47,271 nt of DNA from Candidatus Omnitrophota bacterium (GTDB lineage: Bacteria; Omnitrophota; Gorgyraeia; Gygaellales; Profunditerraquicolaceae): assembly GCA_029571225.1 (NCBI GenBank), contig JAKPTF010000003.1, positions 1 through 47,271 on the forward strand. The letters run 5' to 3'. How positions within the stretch are numbered: position 1 is the first letter of the stretch; each line of letters starts with the position of its first letter. Positions 15,893-25,162 of this stretch are shown here, piece by piece. The notes beneath the pieces were generated by a model. The model saw only the letters and a list, made by a program, of their open reading frames with translations, was not told the origin of the DNA and ran no database searches. The translations under genes and the position numbers were made by a program.

Positions 15893-17020
15893 ATGAATTA
15901 TGCAAGAAGCTTTGCGTTTATGGCAGCGGTGATTTTGTCTGTTCCGGCATTGTGTTTCGCCACCCAGCTTGGCGCATTCGACGTCAAAGTGCTCACGAGC
16001 CTCACCGAGACCTACGACGACAATGTCGCCTACACGAGCACGAACGAGAAGGACGACTTCATCACCCGCGCCAAAATCGGACTTTCCGCGCTCTACGAAT
16101 CCAAAACAGAATCCCTTGAGCTCCGAGGCAACATAGCGCATAACAAATATGCCGATTACTCCAATTACGACAACACCTCCGAGGACCTGACGATCAACGC
16201 CAAGAAGGAATTCTCTGCCTACGAACGCGCGATCCTTACCGACACTTTTACCCACGCAGAGGAGCCCAGCAGTTTTGAGGACGAATTCGGCCGCACCTCC
16301 GGCAGGTACAGCTATAACCGCAATCGCTTCAACATCGCATACAGCAGGGATTTTTCAAAGGAATTCACCCTTATCGCACGGTACCTCAACGATTTCGACA
16401 CCTATTCCCGTTCTGACCTGAGCGATTCAGTGCAGCACCGCATCGGCTTCGAAGGCGATTACACGGTCAGCTCCCATACGACGCTTTTGGCAATGTACGA
16501 TTTCTATTATCGCGACTTCGACCCCGGCACCTCAGCCACCATCAACGGCCTGACCGCGGGCGCCAGGCAGTTCTTCACCGAGCACACATACGCAGACGCC
16601 AGCTTCGGTTACGACTTCATCAATTCCTTCAATAACAAGGATTACATCAAGCCGCGCGTCAGCCTGCGCCTCACTGACGATTTCGACCCTGCCACGCGCG
16701 CCTCGGTCTCCTTTGACAAGCGTTCCTATACCAATGCCTCGACACAGGACCTGTTCAACTACTGGCAGACCGCGCTCAGCTTCTCCAGGCGCCTGTTCGA
16801 TCGCCTCGGATTCAACGCGTCCGGCTTTTACGGCAAAGGCAGGTACATGGTCTATAATATCAAAGACACCCTCAAGGGCGTTTCCGCCGGCTTTGCCTAT
16901 GATATCAGCCACAACGTCACAGGAACCCTCAATTATTCATATTCAAAGACAACATCCAACGACCCAGGCCGCGAATACGAGAAGAACACTGTTTCCGCAG
17001 GCATAACCGCCGTATTCTGA
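15893..17020 (+). CDS. Outer-membrane beta-barrel protein of EPS/exosortase loci
   Basis: 375 residues with an N-terminal signal peptide (cleavage near LCFA) and alternating polar/aromatic strands to a C-terminal ...GITAVF, a typical barrel end with terminal Phe. The segment LTETYDDNVAYTSTNEKDDF matches the start of outer-membrane barrels found in EPS loci of exosortase-bearing bacteria. About 14-18 strands are plausible from the pattern. It is first in the EPS operon, and its stop overlaps the start of the sugar transferase (TGATG). It probably provides or assists the outer-membrane step of glycan export; this role is inferred from context. Confidence 0.8.
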   Translation: MNYARSFAFMAAVILSVPALCFATQLGAFDVKVLTSLTETYDDNVAYTSTNEKDDFITRAKIGLSALYESKTESLELRGNIAHNKYADYSNYDNTSEDLTINAKKEFSAYERAILTDTFTHAEEPSSFEDEFGRTSGRYSYNRNRFNIAYSRDFSKEFTLIARYLNDFDTYSRSDLSDSVQHRIGFEGDYTVSSHTTLLAMYDFYYRDFDPGTSATINGLTAGARQFFTEHTYADASFGYDFINSFNNKDYIKPRVSLRLTDDFDPATRASVSFDKRSYTNASTQDLFNYWQTALSFSRRLFDRLGFNASGFYGKGRYMVYNIKDTLKGVSAGFAYDISHNVTGTLNYSYSKTTSNDPGREYEKNTVSAGITAVF

Positions 17021-18438
17021 TGATCAAAGAACGCATAGCCCTGTTCAGGAAACTCGCCATTCTTACCGACTCAACGCTCGTATGCGCGGCGTTTTTCATC
17101 GCGTACGCTGTGCGCCATCATCTCAACGACGGCGTAAGCGGCCTGTATCCTTTGCAGTCATATATCGTATTCCTGCCCGTAATCCTGCTCGTTACGGGGG
17201 CCATGCTGTATTTCTTCGGCATCTACGATTCATTCAGGACAAAGACCCTCTGGGAAGTGCTTGTTATCGTCGCAAAATCCCATTTTTCGTCGTTCGTCGT
17301 CTTCAGCAGTATCGTTTTCATCACCCAGCAGGCGCACATCAGCCGCGCCTTCATCGGCCTCATATTCGCCATCGCCGCCGCGCTTATCTACGCAGAGAAG
17401 GTCGGCGTGATCCTGGCCTTCAGGGCTATCCGGCGCCGCGGCTATAATTACAAGCATCTGCTTATCGTGGGAACCGGCCGCCGCGCCCAGCATTTCATCA
17501 ACATCATCAACGAGCATAGCTCCTGGGGATTCAAGATCGTGGGCCTGATCGACGACGATCCGTCGCTCAAAGGCACATCCATGTACGGCAAAAAGGTCCT
17601 GGGGACGCTTCAGGACGTACCCGATATCATCCATAACCAGGTCATCGACGAGATCATCTTCGTCGTGCCGCGGTCGTGGCTCAACAAGATCGAGGATATC
17701 ATGTACCTGTGCGAGGCAGAGGGCCTGCGCATCCATATCGCGGTCGATTACTTCGAGCTCAAGTTTTCCCGCGGCAGGCTCAGCGAACTTGACAGGTTCC
17801 CGCTGCTGACGTTTTCCAGTACGCCGGCGCGCCTCGGCAGCCTCGTGTGCAAGCGCATATTCGACGTGCTCATATCAGCGGCAATTCTGCTTTTATCCCT
17901 GCCGCTGTTCGTTGCGGTGGCGATACTCATCAAATTGACGTCTGACGGGCCCGTATTCTTCAAACAGAAACGGGTGGGGCTCAACGGCCGCATATTCAGA
18001 TTGTATAAATTCCGCACTATGGTCAGGGATGCGGAGCTTAAGCTCCAGGAGCTGATGCCCCACAACGAGATGCACGGCCCGGTGTTCAAGATGTCCAACG
18101 ACCCGCGCATCACCCCGGTAGGCAGGGTCCTGCGCAAGTTCAGCATAGACGAGCTGCCGCAATTTTGGAACGTGCTGACCGGCACCATGTCGGTCGTGGG
18201 CCCCAGGCCGCCGCTTCCAAGCGAGGTCAAACAGTATGACTCCTGGCAGCGACGCCGGCTCTCCATGCGCCCGGGCATCACCTGCCTCTGGCAGGTTTCC
18301 GGACGCAACAGGATCGTGGATTTTGCCAAATGGGTCAAGATGGACCTCGATTACATAGACGAGTGGTCGTTCTGGCTCGACATGAAGATATTTTTTAAAA
18401 CAATACCCGTTGTCATATTCGGCATCGGAGCGAAATAA
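17020..18438 (+). CDS. Undecaprenyl-phosphate glycosyl-1-phosphate transferase (WbaP/WcaJ type)
   Basis: 472 residues: four N-terminal membrane helices (to about residue 130), a nucleotide-fold domain (LIVGTGRRAQHFINII) and a fifth helix leading into the bacterial sugar transferase domain. The latter has RIFDVLISAAILLLS, KQKRVGLNGRIFRLYKFRTM, DELPQFWNVLTGTMSVVGPR and RPGITCLWQVSGRN. It loads the first sugar-1-phosphate onto undecaprenyl phosphate at the inner membrane and so starts repeat-unit assembly. The gene is translationally coupled to the barrel gene. Sugar identity cannot be inferred. Confidence 0.93.
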   Translation: MIKERIALFRKLAILTDSTLVCAAFFIAYAVRHHLNDGVSGLYPLQSYIVFLPVILLVTGAMLYFFGIYDSFRTKTLWEVLVIVAKSHFSSFVVFSSIVFITQQAHISRAFIGLIFAIAAALIYAEKVGVILAFRAIRRRGYNYKHLLIVGTGRRAQHFINIINEHSSWGFKIVGLIDDDPSLKGTSMYGKKVLGTLQDVPDIIHNQVIDEIIFVVPRSWLNKIEDIMYLCEAEGLRIHIAVDYFELKFSRGRLSELDRFPLLTFSSTPARLGSLVCKRIFDVLISAAILLLSLPLFVAVAILIKLTSDGPVFFKQKRVGLNGRIFRLYKFRTMVRDAELKLQELMPHNEMHGPVFKMSNDPRITPVGRVLRKFSIDELPQFWNVLTGTMSVVGPRPPLPSEVKQYDSWQRRRLSMRPGITCLWQVSGRNRIVDFAKWVKMDLDYIDEWSFWLDMKIFFKTIPVVIFGIGAK

Positions 18439-18460
18439 TAGGGACGGTTCTCATCACTAA
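18435..18460. repeat. Short dispersed element in the EPS operon
   Basis: ATAATAGGGACGGTTCTCAT, then CACTAA, lies between the sugar transferase stop and the Shine-Dalgarno of the export gene. It shares the AATAATAGGG head with the elements at 30690 (ATAATGGGGGACGCTTCTCC) and 38597 (on the complementary strand), so these form a small family. Confidence 0.5.
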
Positions 18461-18470
18461 AGGAGGCATC

Positions 18471-19070
18471 ATGAAACGAGTTTTATCCGCTCTTATCGCT
18501 TTCTGCATCATCGCGCCGCAGGCATTTTGCGCTGATGAACCGGCTGCAGAGCAGGCGCCGGGAACATCGGCTATCGAATACGTCGTCGGCGTGGACGACG
18601 TCCTGGACATCAGCGTGCTCCAGCCGGAGAAACTGCTCTCGACCGTCGTCGTTTCTCCGGACGGCTCTATCGCGTTTCCCTATATCGGCTCGGTCATCGT
18701 CAAGGGCCAGACGCTCAGCCAGGTCCAGCGCACCATTGAGAGCAAACTCGCCGACGGCTACATGAAATACCCAATCGTTTCGGTCGCGCTTAAAGAATCA
18801 CGCTCGCGGAAATTCTTCGTTTACGGCGAGGTCAACAAGCCCGGCACGTATTACATAAACGAGAACGTAACGGTCCTGCGCGGCATCACCATGGCAGGGG
18901 GATTCAGCAAATTCGGCTCAAGCAAAGTCAAGGTCCTGCGGCCCAACAAAGACCGGCCCGGCTATTCTACCATACGCGTTGACATCAAGGCGGTTATGGA
19001 AGGCAACGCTGCCGAAGACCTTGTGCTGGAGCCCGAAGACATCATCGTAGTCACCCAGGGCATATTCTAA
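18471..19070 (+). CDS. Wza-like polysaccharide export protein
   Basis: 199 residues, with a signal peptide (cleavage near QAFCA) lacking a clear lipobox. Then a polysaccharide export domain (EYVVGVDDVLDISV...SPDGSIAFPYIG) and one SLBB domain (FVYGEVNKPGTYY...TMAGGFSKFGSSKVKVLR). It is about half the length of E. coli Wza and lacks the C-terminal amphipathic helix that forms the outer-membrane pore. The pore is therefore probably supplied by the barrel protein encoded at 15893-17020. AAAGGAGG precedes the ATG. Confidence 0.9.
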   Translation: MKRVLSALIAFCIIAPQAFCADEPAAEQAPGTSAIEYVVGVDDVLDISVLQPEKLLSTVVVSPDGSIAFPYIGSVIVKGQTLSQVQRTIESKLADGYMKYPIVSVALKESRSRKFFVYGEVNKPGTYYINENVTVLRGITMAGGFSKFGSSKVKVLRPNKDRPGYSTIRVDIKAVMEGNAAEDLVLEPEDIIVVTQGIF

Positions 19071-19089
19071 ATCATAAAAGGAGGCTTCA

Positions 19090-20631
19090 ATGATCCAGCA
19101 AGTCGAAACGACATTCCGCGATTACATGCGCGTCCTATTCCGCCAGAAGGCGGTCGTCATAACGTGCTTCTTCACGGTCATGATCACGGTTGTCATCGGC
19201 ATCATGCTCAAGACCCCGGTGTACGAGGCAAAAGTGAAGATGCTCATCTCAGCTTCAAAACAGGTCGAGGCAACCTATTACCGCGACCTGCTTATGGGCC
19301 AGAACATGGAGGTTACCCTGACACAGGCGGAGATCGTCAAATCCGCCCCTGTCCTGGAAAAGACCATCCGCGCTTTAGGCCTTGCCCAAAAGCCCTTCGA
19401 TTACGAAAAACAATTCGCTTCTCCCTTGAAAGCGAAGCTCGTAGGCATACAGGCCAGCATGACCAAGGCAAAGCTTGAAAACCTTCCCGAACAGCAGCGC
19501 ACCATGTTCCAGGTGCGCATGGCAATGGAAGATTTGCTTAAAAATGTCAGAGTCGAACCGATCCGCGATACGAACCTTTTTACTATTTCAGCGCGCGATT
19601 TTTCGCCGGTCGGCGCAGCCATAATCGCCAATGTAATCAGCCGTTCCTATGTCATCTTCGACCTTGAACAGCAGGTCGCGGAACTCCAGCTTAAATACGG
19701 CGAAAAGCACGCAACTGTCATCCAGCTTAAGGAATTCATAGGAAAGATGGAGAAAGCGCTCAACGGCCAACCATTGCCCAACATCGAGGCCATCGGCCCT
19801 GCGAGCGTCAAGGTCATCGAACAGGCGAACGTGCCGCTCTTGCCCGTTGGCCCGTCGCCGCTGTTGATCTTCGTTCTTGCGTTCTTCATGTCCATATTCT
19901 TAGGGATAATGCTCGCGTTCATGTTCGAATACATGGACCAGACATTCAAGAGCCCGCAGGATGTAGAAAACTATCTCAACACACCTTACCTGGGCGCAGT
20001 GCCAAGAAAGCCAAAGCAGAAACAGCTCTCGTATGAGAACCTCGCAGAGCAGGTGCTTTTGATTTCAAAGGATCGGAAACTCCACACGCTCATGTTCACC
20101 ACAGCCGAGGCCTCGGATGATGCGGCGAATATCGTAGTTAACCTGGGCAAAGTCCTTGCGGAAAAGGGGCTCAAGGTGCTTGTCGTGGATGCCAATTTCC
20201 GGCACCTGACTTTCAAGAAATATTTCAATCTTGAAAAAGGCCCGGGCCTTGTGGATGTAATAGAAGAGAAGGTCACGTTCGAGAAGTCGATCCATTCAGC
20301 AGCAAAGAACCTCGCGGTCATGACCGCAGGAGAAACCCAGCTCAATCCCTTGACTGTTGTCGAATCCAACAAAATGCACCAGCTTCTTGCGCAGGCAGGG
20401 GAGAAGTACGACCTGGTCCTGATCGCAGCCCCTGACCTCAAGCACCGCGACTCGATCCTGCTGGCAGCCCAGACCGACGGCGTGATCCTGGTAGTCAACG
20501 AAGGCAAGACCCGCAAGCAGGTTGTGTTGAACTGCCTTGAGCCGGTGATCGCAAAGAAGGCCAATATCCTCGGCGTGATCCTGAACAACCGCACCTATTC
20601 GATCCCGAAGGCGATCTACGACAGGGTGTGA
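19090..20631 (+). CDS. Wzz-type chain-length protein fused to a degenerate BY-kinase domain
   Basis: 513 residues. The Wzz part has TM1 at about 20-42, a periplasmic coiled-coil region and TM2 at about 258-280. A cytoplasmic CpsD/BY-kinase-like domain follows (about 325-513). The Walker A region (near residue 337, TTAEASDDAANIVVNLG) lacks the GKT/GKS of active enzymes, while Walker A' survives as VLVVDANFRH (near 365). The C-terminus has no Tyr cluster. It probably organises the export machine or sets chain length without kinase activity. AAAGGAGG precedes the ATG; the stop overlaps the next start. Confidence 0.88.
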   Translation: MIQQVETTFRDYMRVLFRQKAVVITCFFTVMITVVIGIMLKTPVYEAKVKMLISASKQVEATYYRDLLMGQNMEVTLTQAEIVKSAPVLEKTIRALGLAQKPFDYEKQFASPLKAKLVGIQASMTKAKLENLPEQQRTMFQVRMAMEDLLKNVRVEPIRDTNLFTISARDFSPVGAAIIANVISRSYVIFDLEQQVAELQLKYGEKHATVIQLKEFIGKMEKALNGQPLPNIEAIGPASVKVIEQANVPLLPVGPSPLLIFVLAFFMSIFLGIMLAFMFEYMDQTFKSPQDVENYLNTPYLGAVPRKPKQKQLSYENLAEQVLLISKDRKLHTLMFTTAEASDDAANIVVNLGKVLAEKGLKVLVVDANFRHLTFKKYFNLEKGPGLVDVIEEKVTFEKSIHSAAKNLAVMTAGETQLNPLTVVESNKMHQLLAQAGEKYDLVLIAAPDLKHRDSILLAAQTDGVILVVNEGKTRKQVVLNCLEPVIAKKANILGVILNNRTYSIPKAIYDRV

Positions 20632-21152
20632 TGATGTCCCCGGACGATCTCAAGATCGGCGATGTCATCCTTGTCGCAGGCCGCAACCCTGCGATCGAGA
20701 AGATGCAAAAGAAGGCAGGGTTTGGCGAATCGAGCAAATGGACGCATGTGTGCGGCTGTCTCGGCGGCTACACCTGCATCGAAGCCGCAGTGCCGCGCAG
20801 CCATCTCGTGGATCTGAAAAAGAAGTATCTGGACAAAGGCATTGAGATCAAAGTCCTGCGGCGCAAGGGCCAGACCGACCGCCAGCGCTACAAGGTCGCA
20901 CTCTGGTGGGCGACCATGAACAACCTGCCCTACGACGCCCTGCAGTTCTTCTGGATGCCGCTGTCGCTTTTCTGCGCCTGGATGGGAAGCGCCCTGCACC
21001 GGCTCTTCAGCAGCAGGATGCGGCTGGTATGCTCGGAGCTCATTGCCCAGGGCTTTTACAAGGAAGGCGACTACCTGTTTAACAAACCCGCGCACCTGGT
21101 TGTTCCAGCGGACTTTGATAACCCGCAGCTGTTTGAGGAAGTAAAAGAGTAA
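20631..21152 (+). CDS. YiiX/YaeF-like permuted NlpC/P60 papain-fold protein
   Basis: 173 residues beginning LKIGDVILVAGRNP. Candidate catalytic residues are H39 in KWTHV and C134 in VCSELIAQGF, in the circularly permuted order of the YiiX family. A hydrophobic stretch (about 105-125, FFWMPLSLFCAWMG) could touch membranes. Family members are amidase-like hydrolases of uncertain substrate. The ATG overlaps the preceding stop (TGATG); a second ATG lies one codon later. This is the last GC-rich gene before the AT-rich glycan cassette, so it belongs to the conserved export core. Confidence 0.75.
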   Translation: MMSPDDLKIGDVILVAGRNPAIEKMQKKAGFGESSKWTHVCGCLGGYTCIEAAVPRSHLVDLKKKYLDKGIEIKVLRRKGQTDRQRYKVALWWATMNNLPYDALQFFWMPLSLFCAWMGSALHRLFSSRMRLVCSELIAQGFYKEGDYLFNKPAHLVVPADFDNPQLFEEVKE

Positions 21153-21159
21153 CAAAAAT

Positions 21160-22422
21160 ATGTTCAGGACTTTTAAGGATTACCTCATTGTTTTATTCGG
21201 CACTGCTTTTAGTAGAGGGCTTTCTTTTCTTAATTCAGTGATTGTAGCCCGAATTCTGGGCCCCGAAGATTTCGGAAGGTTCTCCATTTTTTTTATTGTT
21301 TCAGTGCTAACCTGGATTTTTCCTCAAGCATTTGACACTTCCTATGTGCGTTTTGCCAAGACAAGCAACTCGCACGCGGAAAAAGACAAGTTTCTGCGCA
21401 GTTCTATCTTCCTGAAATTACTTTACGGGGTTTTTGTGGCGGTAATATCGTATCCTTTAGCTATGGTTTTGGCAACCCATGTATTTCATAAGCCAGAAAT
21501 AAAAGGGATTTTGATTTTCGGTTTGTTGAGCGGAGTTTTCCAGTCCTTTTTAATGTCCATAGCCAGTATCTTTCAGGAGAAAGAAAATTTCACCATCTTT
21601 GCGTTTGTGTATAGTTTTTATACAGGATTAATCTTTGTTTTATTACTGGTTATGGTGGTTATGCAACGGCATTTTAGTTTAGCCAATGTAGTATTGGTTT
21701 ATTTTGCTTCTTCAGTGTGTGTCGGAGTAATAAGTTTGGGCACTCTTTTTGTGAAGAAGCTTAAGACGTTTATGTTTGTTAACAAGGAGTTTCTTAGCAA
21801 GACATTTAGTTTGAGCAAATGGGCATTCGGTACGAATATTTTATCCTCGCTATTTCCGCGGTTAGATACGCTTTTTCTTCCGCGCTTTGTAGAATTTGGT
21901 TTACTTGGTATTTATTCTGCGGCGCAGCAGATTATTATGGTAATCTCGGTTATGACGGGTTCTATAAGTAGCACGTTTTTACCTAAGGCATGCAGGGCAG
22001 TAGAATCTGCCAAGCAGTTTGCTGCCTTTCGCCGCGAATCCCTGTGGTTAGCAGGGGTTATTAATCTTTTGGTAGCAATTTTATTTATTCTTGCGCCAAT
22101 ATTGCTACCTTTTATTTTTGGGGCTCAGTATCAATTGGCAGGGCGCATTACCCAGATATTGCTGGTGGGTTGGTTTGTATCAATTTTTTACTTTCCTTTC
22201 GCAGGGATTTTTTATGTCATTGATGAAGCGCCCACGCGTTTTTGGCTTGAAGTAGCGCGGTTTGGCTTGGCTGTGCCGTTATTGCTTTTTTGCATCCCTC
22301 GTTGGGGAATTATGGGCGCTGCTATTGCGGTTAGTACGACCCTTATTGTAAATACTGTTCTTTCTTTAGTTATTTTAAGAGCACAGCTTAAAATAAAGAA
22401 GAAATGGTATGCTATCAATTAA
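21160..22422 (+). CDS. Wzx-type lipid-linked oligosaccharide flippase
   Basis: 420 residues with about 12 membrane helices. The start LIVLFGTAFSRGLSFLNSVIVARILGPEDFGRFSI is typical of the MATE/PST polysaccharide flippase family. It moves undecaprenyl-linked repeat units across the inner membrane. The base composition drops sharply at this gene compared with 20631-21152. It overlaps the next gene by 14 nt. Confidence 0.9.
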   Translation: MFRTFKDYLIVLFGTAFSRGLSFLNSVIVARILGPEDFGRFSIFFIVSVLTWIFPQAFDTSYVRFAKTSNSHAEKDKFLRSSIFLKLLYGVFVAVISYPLAMVLATHVFHKPEIKGILIFGLLSGVFQSFLMSIASIFQEKENFTIFAFVYSFYTGLIFVLLLVMVVMQRHFSLANVVLVYFASSVCVGVISLGTLFVKKLKTFMFVNKEFLSKTFSLSKWAFGTNILSSLFPRLDTLFLPRFVEFGLLGIYSAAQQIIMVISVMTGSISSTFLPKACRAVESAKQFAAFRRESLWLAGVINLLVAILFILAPILLPFIFGAQYQLAGRITQILLVGWFVSIFYFPFAGIFYVIDEAPTRFWLEVARFGLAVPLLLFCIPRWGIMGAAIAVSTTLIVNTVLSLVILRAQLKIKKKWYAIN

Positions 22423-23785
22423 TAACGTGCTGAGAAATAATATAATTATAAAGTTGCTTATTGTTATTTTCTTGTCATATGTTTTGGGTGCTGTCTTTGT
22501 AAGTAGCACAATTGGCCAAATCTTTGTTTTGGTTATTTTGTTTTTTTCCCTCCTCTTAGTGAAAACATTCTCCAGTAGTTATGACTCAATTATTACAATT
22601 ATACTTATAGCAGTGTTTTTTATCCCTTTCTCATACTTTCCTTTTCTTAATATCTTTAATGTTCTTAATCCCGTAGTTTTATTAGGAATTGTCCTAGCAT
22701 CAAAAGTCTTTTATGAAAAGTTTATTATAAAAAAACAGGTATTATTTCAATCTGATCCCATTGATTACTTATATCTTGCTTTTATTATTTCAGCTCTAAT
22801 TTCAACATTATTTGCTATAAGCAAATTAGGTGCTTTAAACTGGGTTTTCTATTCTTATATTACAGGTTTCTTAATCTACAAAGTCCTTACAAATCTTAAG
22901 ACAGAACAGATAGTTAAAATTGTAAAGTTAATTGTTATAATAGCAACACTATGCTCTTTCTACGGCATTGTTGAATTTTTATTATTTAGAAGAAGCTTAT
23001 TTCTACCGGAAATACGTGTAGGGACAGGACGTTTGACTTCTTGCTTGGGGCATCCCTTGCTAAATGGTATTATATATACTTCCATTTGGCCGTTGAGTTA
23101 TATTTGTTATTTACAAACCAAGAAGAGAATTTACATTTTAACGAGTTTCATTCTCATAGTAGCAATTTTGTTGACTTTCTCACGAGGCAGTTGGTTGGCA
23201 GGATTAATAGGTTTGTTTTTCTTATTCAGTTTTTTAAATTTTAGATATAAGCTTCGCTCTTTACTAGCATTTCTTATCTTGGGATTAATTTTCAGTGTAA
23301 TTTCTCCTTTGCGACAAGAAGTTAGAGACCGTATTTTTCAATCAGAACGCAAATCTTTTAGTTCCTGGAACATCCGGATTAAATCTATCCCTATTGCTTT
23401 TCAAATTGTGAAAGAGAGGCCTTTTTTTGGCGGCGGTCCATTTAACGCCAGCCGTTATAAGGACCGTTTCGCGCCAGAGTTTGAATTGAGGAAAACGAGC
23501 TTTGAGAATTCATATTTAGGTCTCTTGGTGGATTTAGGCTTTGTTGGATTGAGTATCTTTATAGCAATAGTAATATTTGTCCTTTGGAAATGTTTACTTA
23601 TCTTGTGTGCTGGTAAAAGCAGCCCTTATTATTTTTATAGGGTAGGATCTTTTGTCAGTTTAATTATTCTCTTGGTTAATATGGCGACTTTTAATTTTGA
23701 TAGTTATCGTTTATTTCATTTCTTTCTGTGGTTTTATTTAGGATTAAACATTGGGTTAACGAAAGATTATAAAAATGAAAACTAA
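22409..23785 (+). CDS. Wzy-type polymerase / O-antigen ligase family protein
   Basis: 458 residues with about 11-12 membrane helices and a large loop before the last group. The Wzy_C signature is visible: LTSCLGHPLLNG, LLTFSRGSWLAG and VKERPFFGGGP. It polymerises or ligates repeat units on the periplasmic face of the inner membrane. Together with the flippase and the Wzz protein it makes this a Wzx/Wzy-type pathway. Very AT-rich; overlaps both neighbours (14 nt and 11 nt). Confidence 0.88.
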   Translation: MLSINNVLRNNIIIKLLIVIFLSYVLGAVFVSSTIGQIFVLVILFFSLLLVKTFSSSYDSIITIILIAVFFIPFSYFPFLNIFNVLNPVVLLGIVLASKVFYEKFIIKKQVLFQSDPIDYLYLAFIISALISTLFAISKLGALNWVFYSYITGFLIYKVLTNLKTEQIVKIVKLIVIIATLCSFYGIVEFLLFRRSLFLPEIRVGTGRLTSCLGHPLLNGIIYTSIWPLSYICYLQTKKRIYILTSFILIVAILLTFSRGSWLAGLIGLFFLFSFLNFRYKLRSLLAFLILGLIFSVISPLRQEVRDRIFQSERKSFSSWNIRIKSIPIAFQIVKERPFFGGGPFNASRYKDRFAPEFELRKTSFENSYLGLLVDLGFVGLSIFIAIVIFVLWKCLLILCAGKSSPYYFYRVGSFVSLIILLVNMATFNFDSYRLFHFFLWFYLGLNIGLTKDYKNEN

Positions 23786-24908
23786 ACTAATATTTATCTT
23801 GCCCAGTATGGTAGGGGGTGGGGCAGAGAAAGTGGCTTTGCTTTTAATGAAGTATTTTGATAGAAGCAAATTTGAGATTACACTGGTTTTGTTTAAGAAA
23901 GAAGGCGAGTATTTATCACAGGTTCCAGAGGATGTAAAAATTATTGATTTAGGAAAGAAATCTAAGTTTGATATCTTTAAGTTAATCTGGCGGCTGAGAA
24001 ACAAAATAAATAAATTACAACCCGATGCAATGATTAGCTTTCTTACATATACAAACGCCATTAGTATTATTTCGGCTTTTCATACCTGTCAGTTGTCAAA
24101 ATTGATAATTAGTCAACAAATTTTCCCAAGCCTTGAAGCAAAGTCCAGAATGAGAAAAATTATTTATGCTTTTTTATACCGAAAGGCAAGAAGAATTGTT
24201 TGCGCTTCAGAAGGAATTAAAGAGTGTTTAAGAAGAGATTGGAAGGTATGTTCAGAAAGAATGAGTGTTTTCTATAATCCTTTGGAGTTTTCTAACATTG
24301 AGGCGCTTAGAAATGGGCACGTTGAACACCCTTGTTTTGCGCCAGATAGGCATTTCAAGGTTATCATTACTGTAGGAAGATTGGAGCCGCAAAAAAATCA
24401 TGCTTTATTGTTAAATGCTTTTAAGAAAGTTGCAGAATCCACTGACGCTCGGTTGGTGATACTGGGACAGGGTAGATTAGAGCAAAAACTTAAAGACAAA
24501 GCGCAGGAATTAGGCATTCTTGAGAAAGTTTTTTTTATAGGATTTCAACATAATCCCTATGCCTGGTTAAGCAAGGCAGATGTCTTCGTGCTGTCTTCGG
24601 ATTATGAAGGGTTTGGCAATGTTATTATTGAGGCAATGGCCTGCGGTGTGCCGGTAATTTCAACAAATTGTCCTTCAGGTCCTTCTGAAATTATTACCTC
24701 CGGAGTTAACGGCCTTTTAGTTAGGCCTGGGGATGCAATGGAATTATCTTCTGCAATAATCCGTCTTCTACTTCATCCCGAAGAAGCAAAAAGATTTGCG
24801 CAAAATGCCTTAGAGTCTGTAAAAAAGTATGATATTTCTATTATAGGCCAGCAATACGAAAAAGAAATCTTGCGGGTCGAGAATAATGCACATTCTTTTA
24901 GCCAATAA
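23775..24908 (+). CDS. Glycosyltransferase family 4
   Basis: 377 residues, GT-B fold. The N-domain has LPSMVGGGAEKVALLL (acceptor side); the C-domain has ITVGRLEPQKNHALLLNAF, DVFVLSSDYEGFGNVIIEAMACGVPVIST and CPSGPSEII, including the EX7E-like nucleotide-sugar motif of GT4 retaining enzymes. It adds a sugar to the repeat unit on the cytoplasmic face; donor unknown. The last 23 nt overlap the ATG of a truncated second glycosyltransferase. Confidence 0.9.
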   Translation: MKTKLIFILPSMVGGGAEKVALLLMKYFDRSKFEITLVLFKKEGEYLSQVPEDVKIIDLGKKSKFDIFKLIWRLRNKINKLQPDAMISFLTYTNAISIISAFHTCQLSKLIISQQIFPSLEAKSRMRKIIYAFLYRKARRIVCASEGIKECLRRDWKVCSERMSVFYNPLEFSNIEALRNGHVEHPCFAPDRHFKVIITVGRLEPQKNHALLLNAFKKVAESTDARLVILGQGRLEQKLKDKAQELGILEKVFFIGFQHNPYAWLSKADVFVLSSDYEGFGNVIIEAMACGVPVISTNCPSGPSEIITSGVNGLLVRPGDAMELSSAIIRLLLHPEEAKRFAQNALESVKKYDISIIGQQYEKEILRVENNAHSFSQ

Positions 24909-24993
24909 ATACTTCTATCCTAAAGGTGGGGCGGAGCAGTCGTTTCTTCAGACTGCGGAATTTTTGTTCAAGAATAGCCATAGGACGAGCTAA
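24886..24993 (+). pseudogene. N-terminal remnant of a second GT4 glycosyltransferase
   Basis: An in-frame ATG followed by 35 codons reads MHILLANKYFYPKGGAEQSF and continues LQTAEFLFKN before TAA. It aligns with the start of the glycosyltransferase at 26108 (MKILLGHKYFYPRSGAEKSF, LQTVEILKKN) through about residue 33, then homology stops. Everything beyond the first 33 residues of the enzyme is missing. It keeps the coupled overlap with the preceding gene, so the original gene probably stood here and was cut by the change that brought in the next gene. The following 120-170 nt hold nothing recognisable. Confidence 0.8.
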
Positions 24994-25162
24994 AAATAGC
25001 AATTATGTGCCACAAGGTACTATTTATTTCCGAAGTTTTTAATGCTCCTTTTCTTTGATTTCATGATTCTGCCCATATTAATTTTTATTAAACCGAAGTA
25101 TATTCTTTCTGTTATTGAAAAACATTTTTGCGGAATTTATTATAGCCTATTTTCAAAAATCA

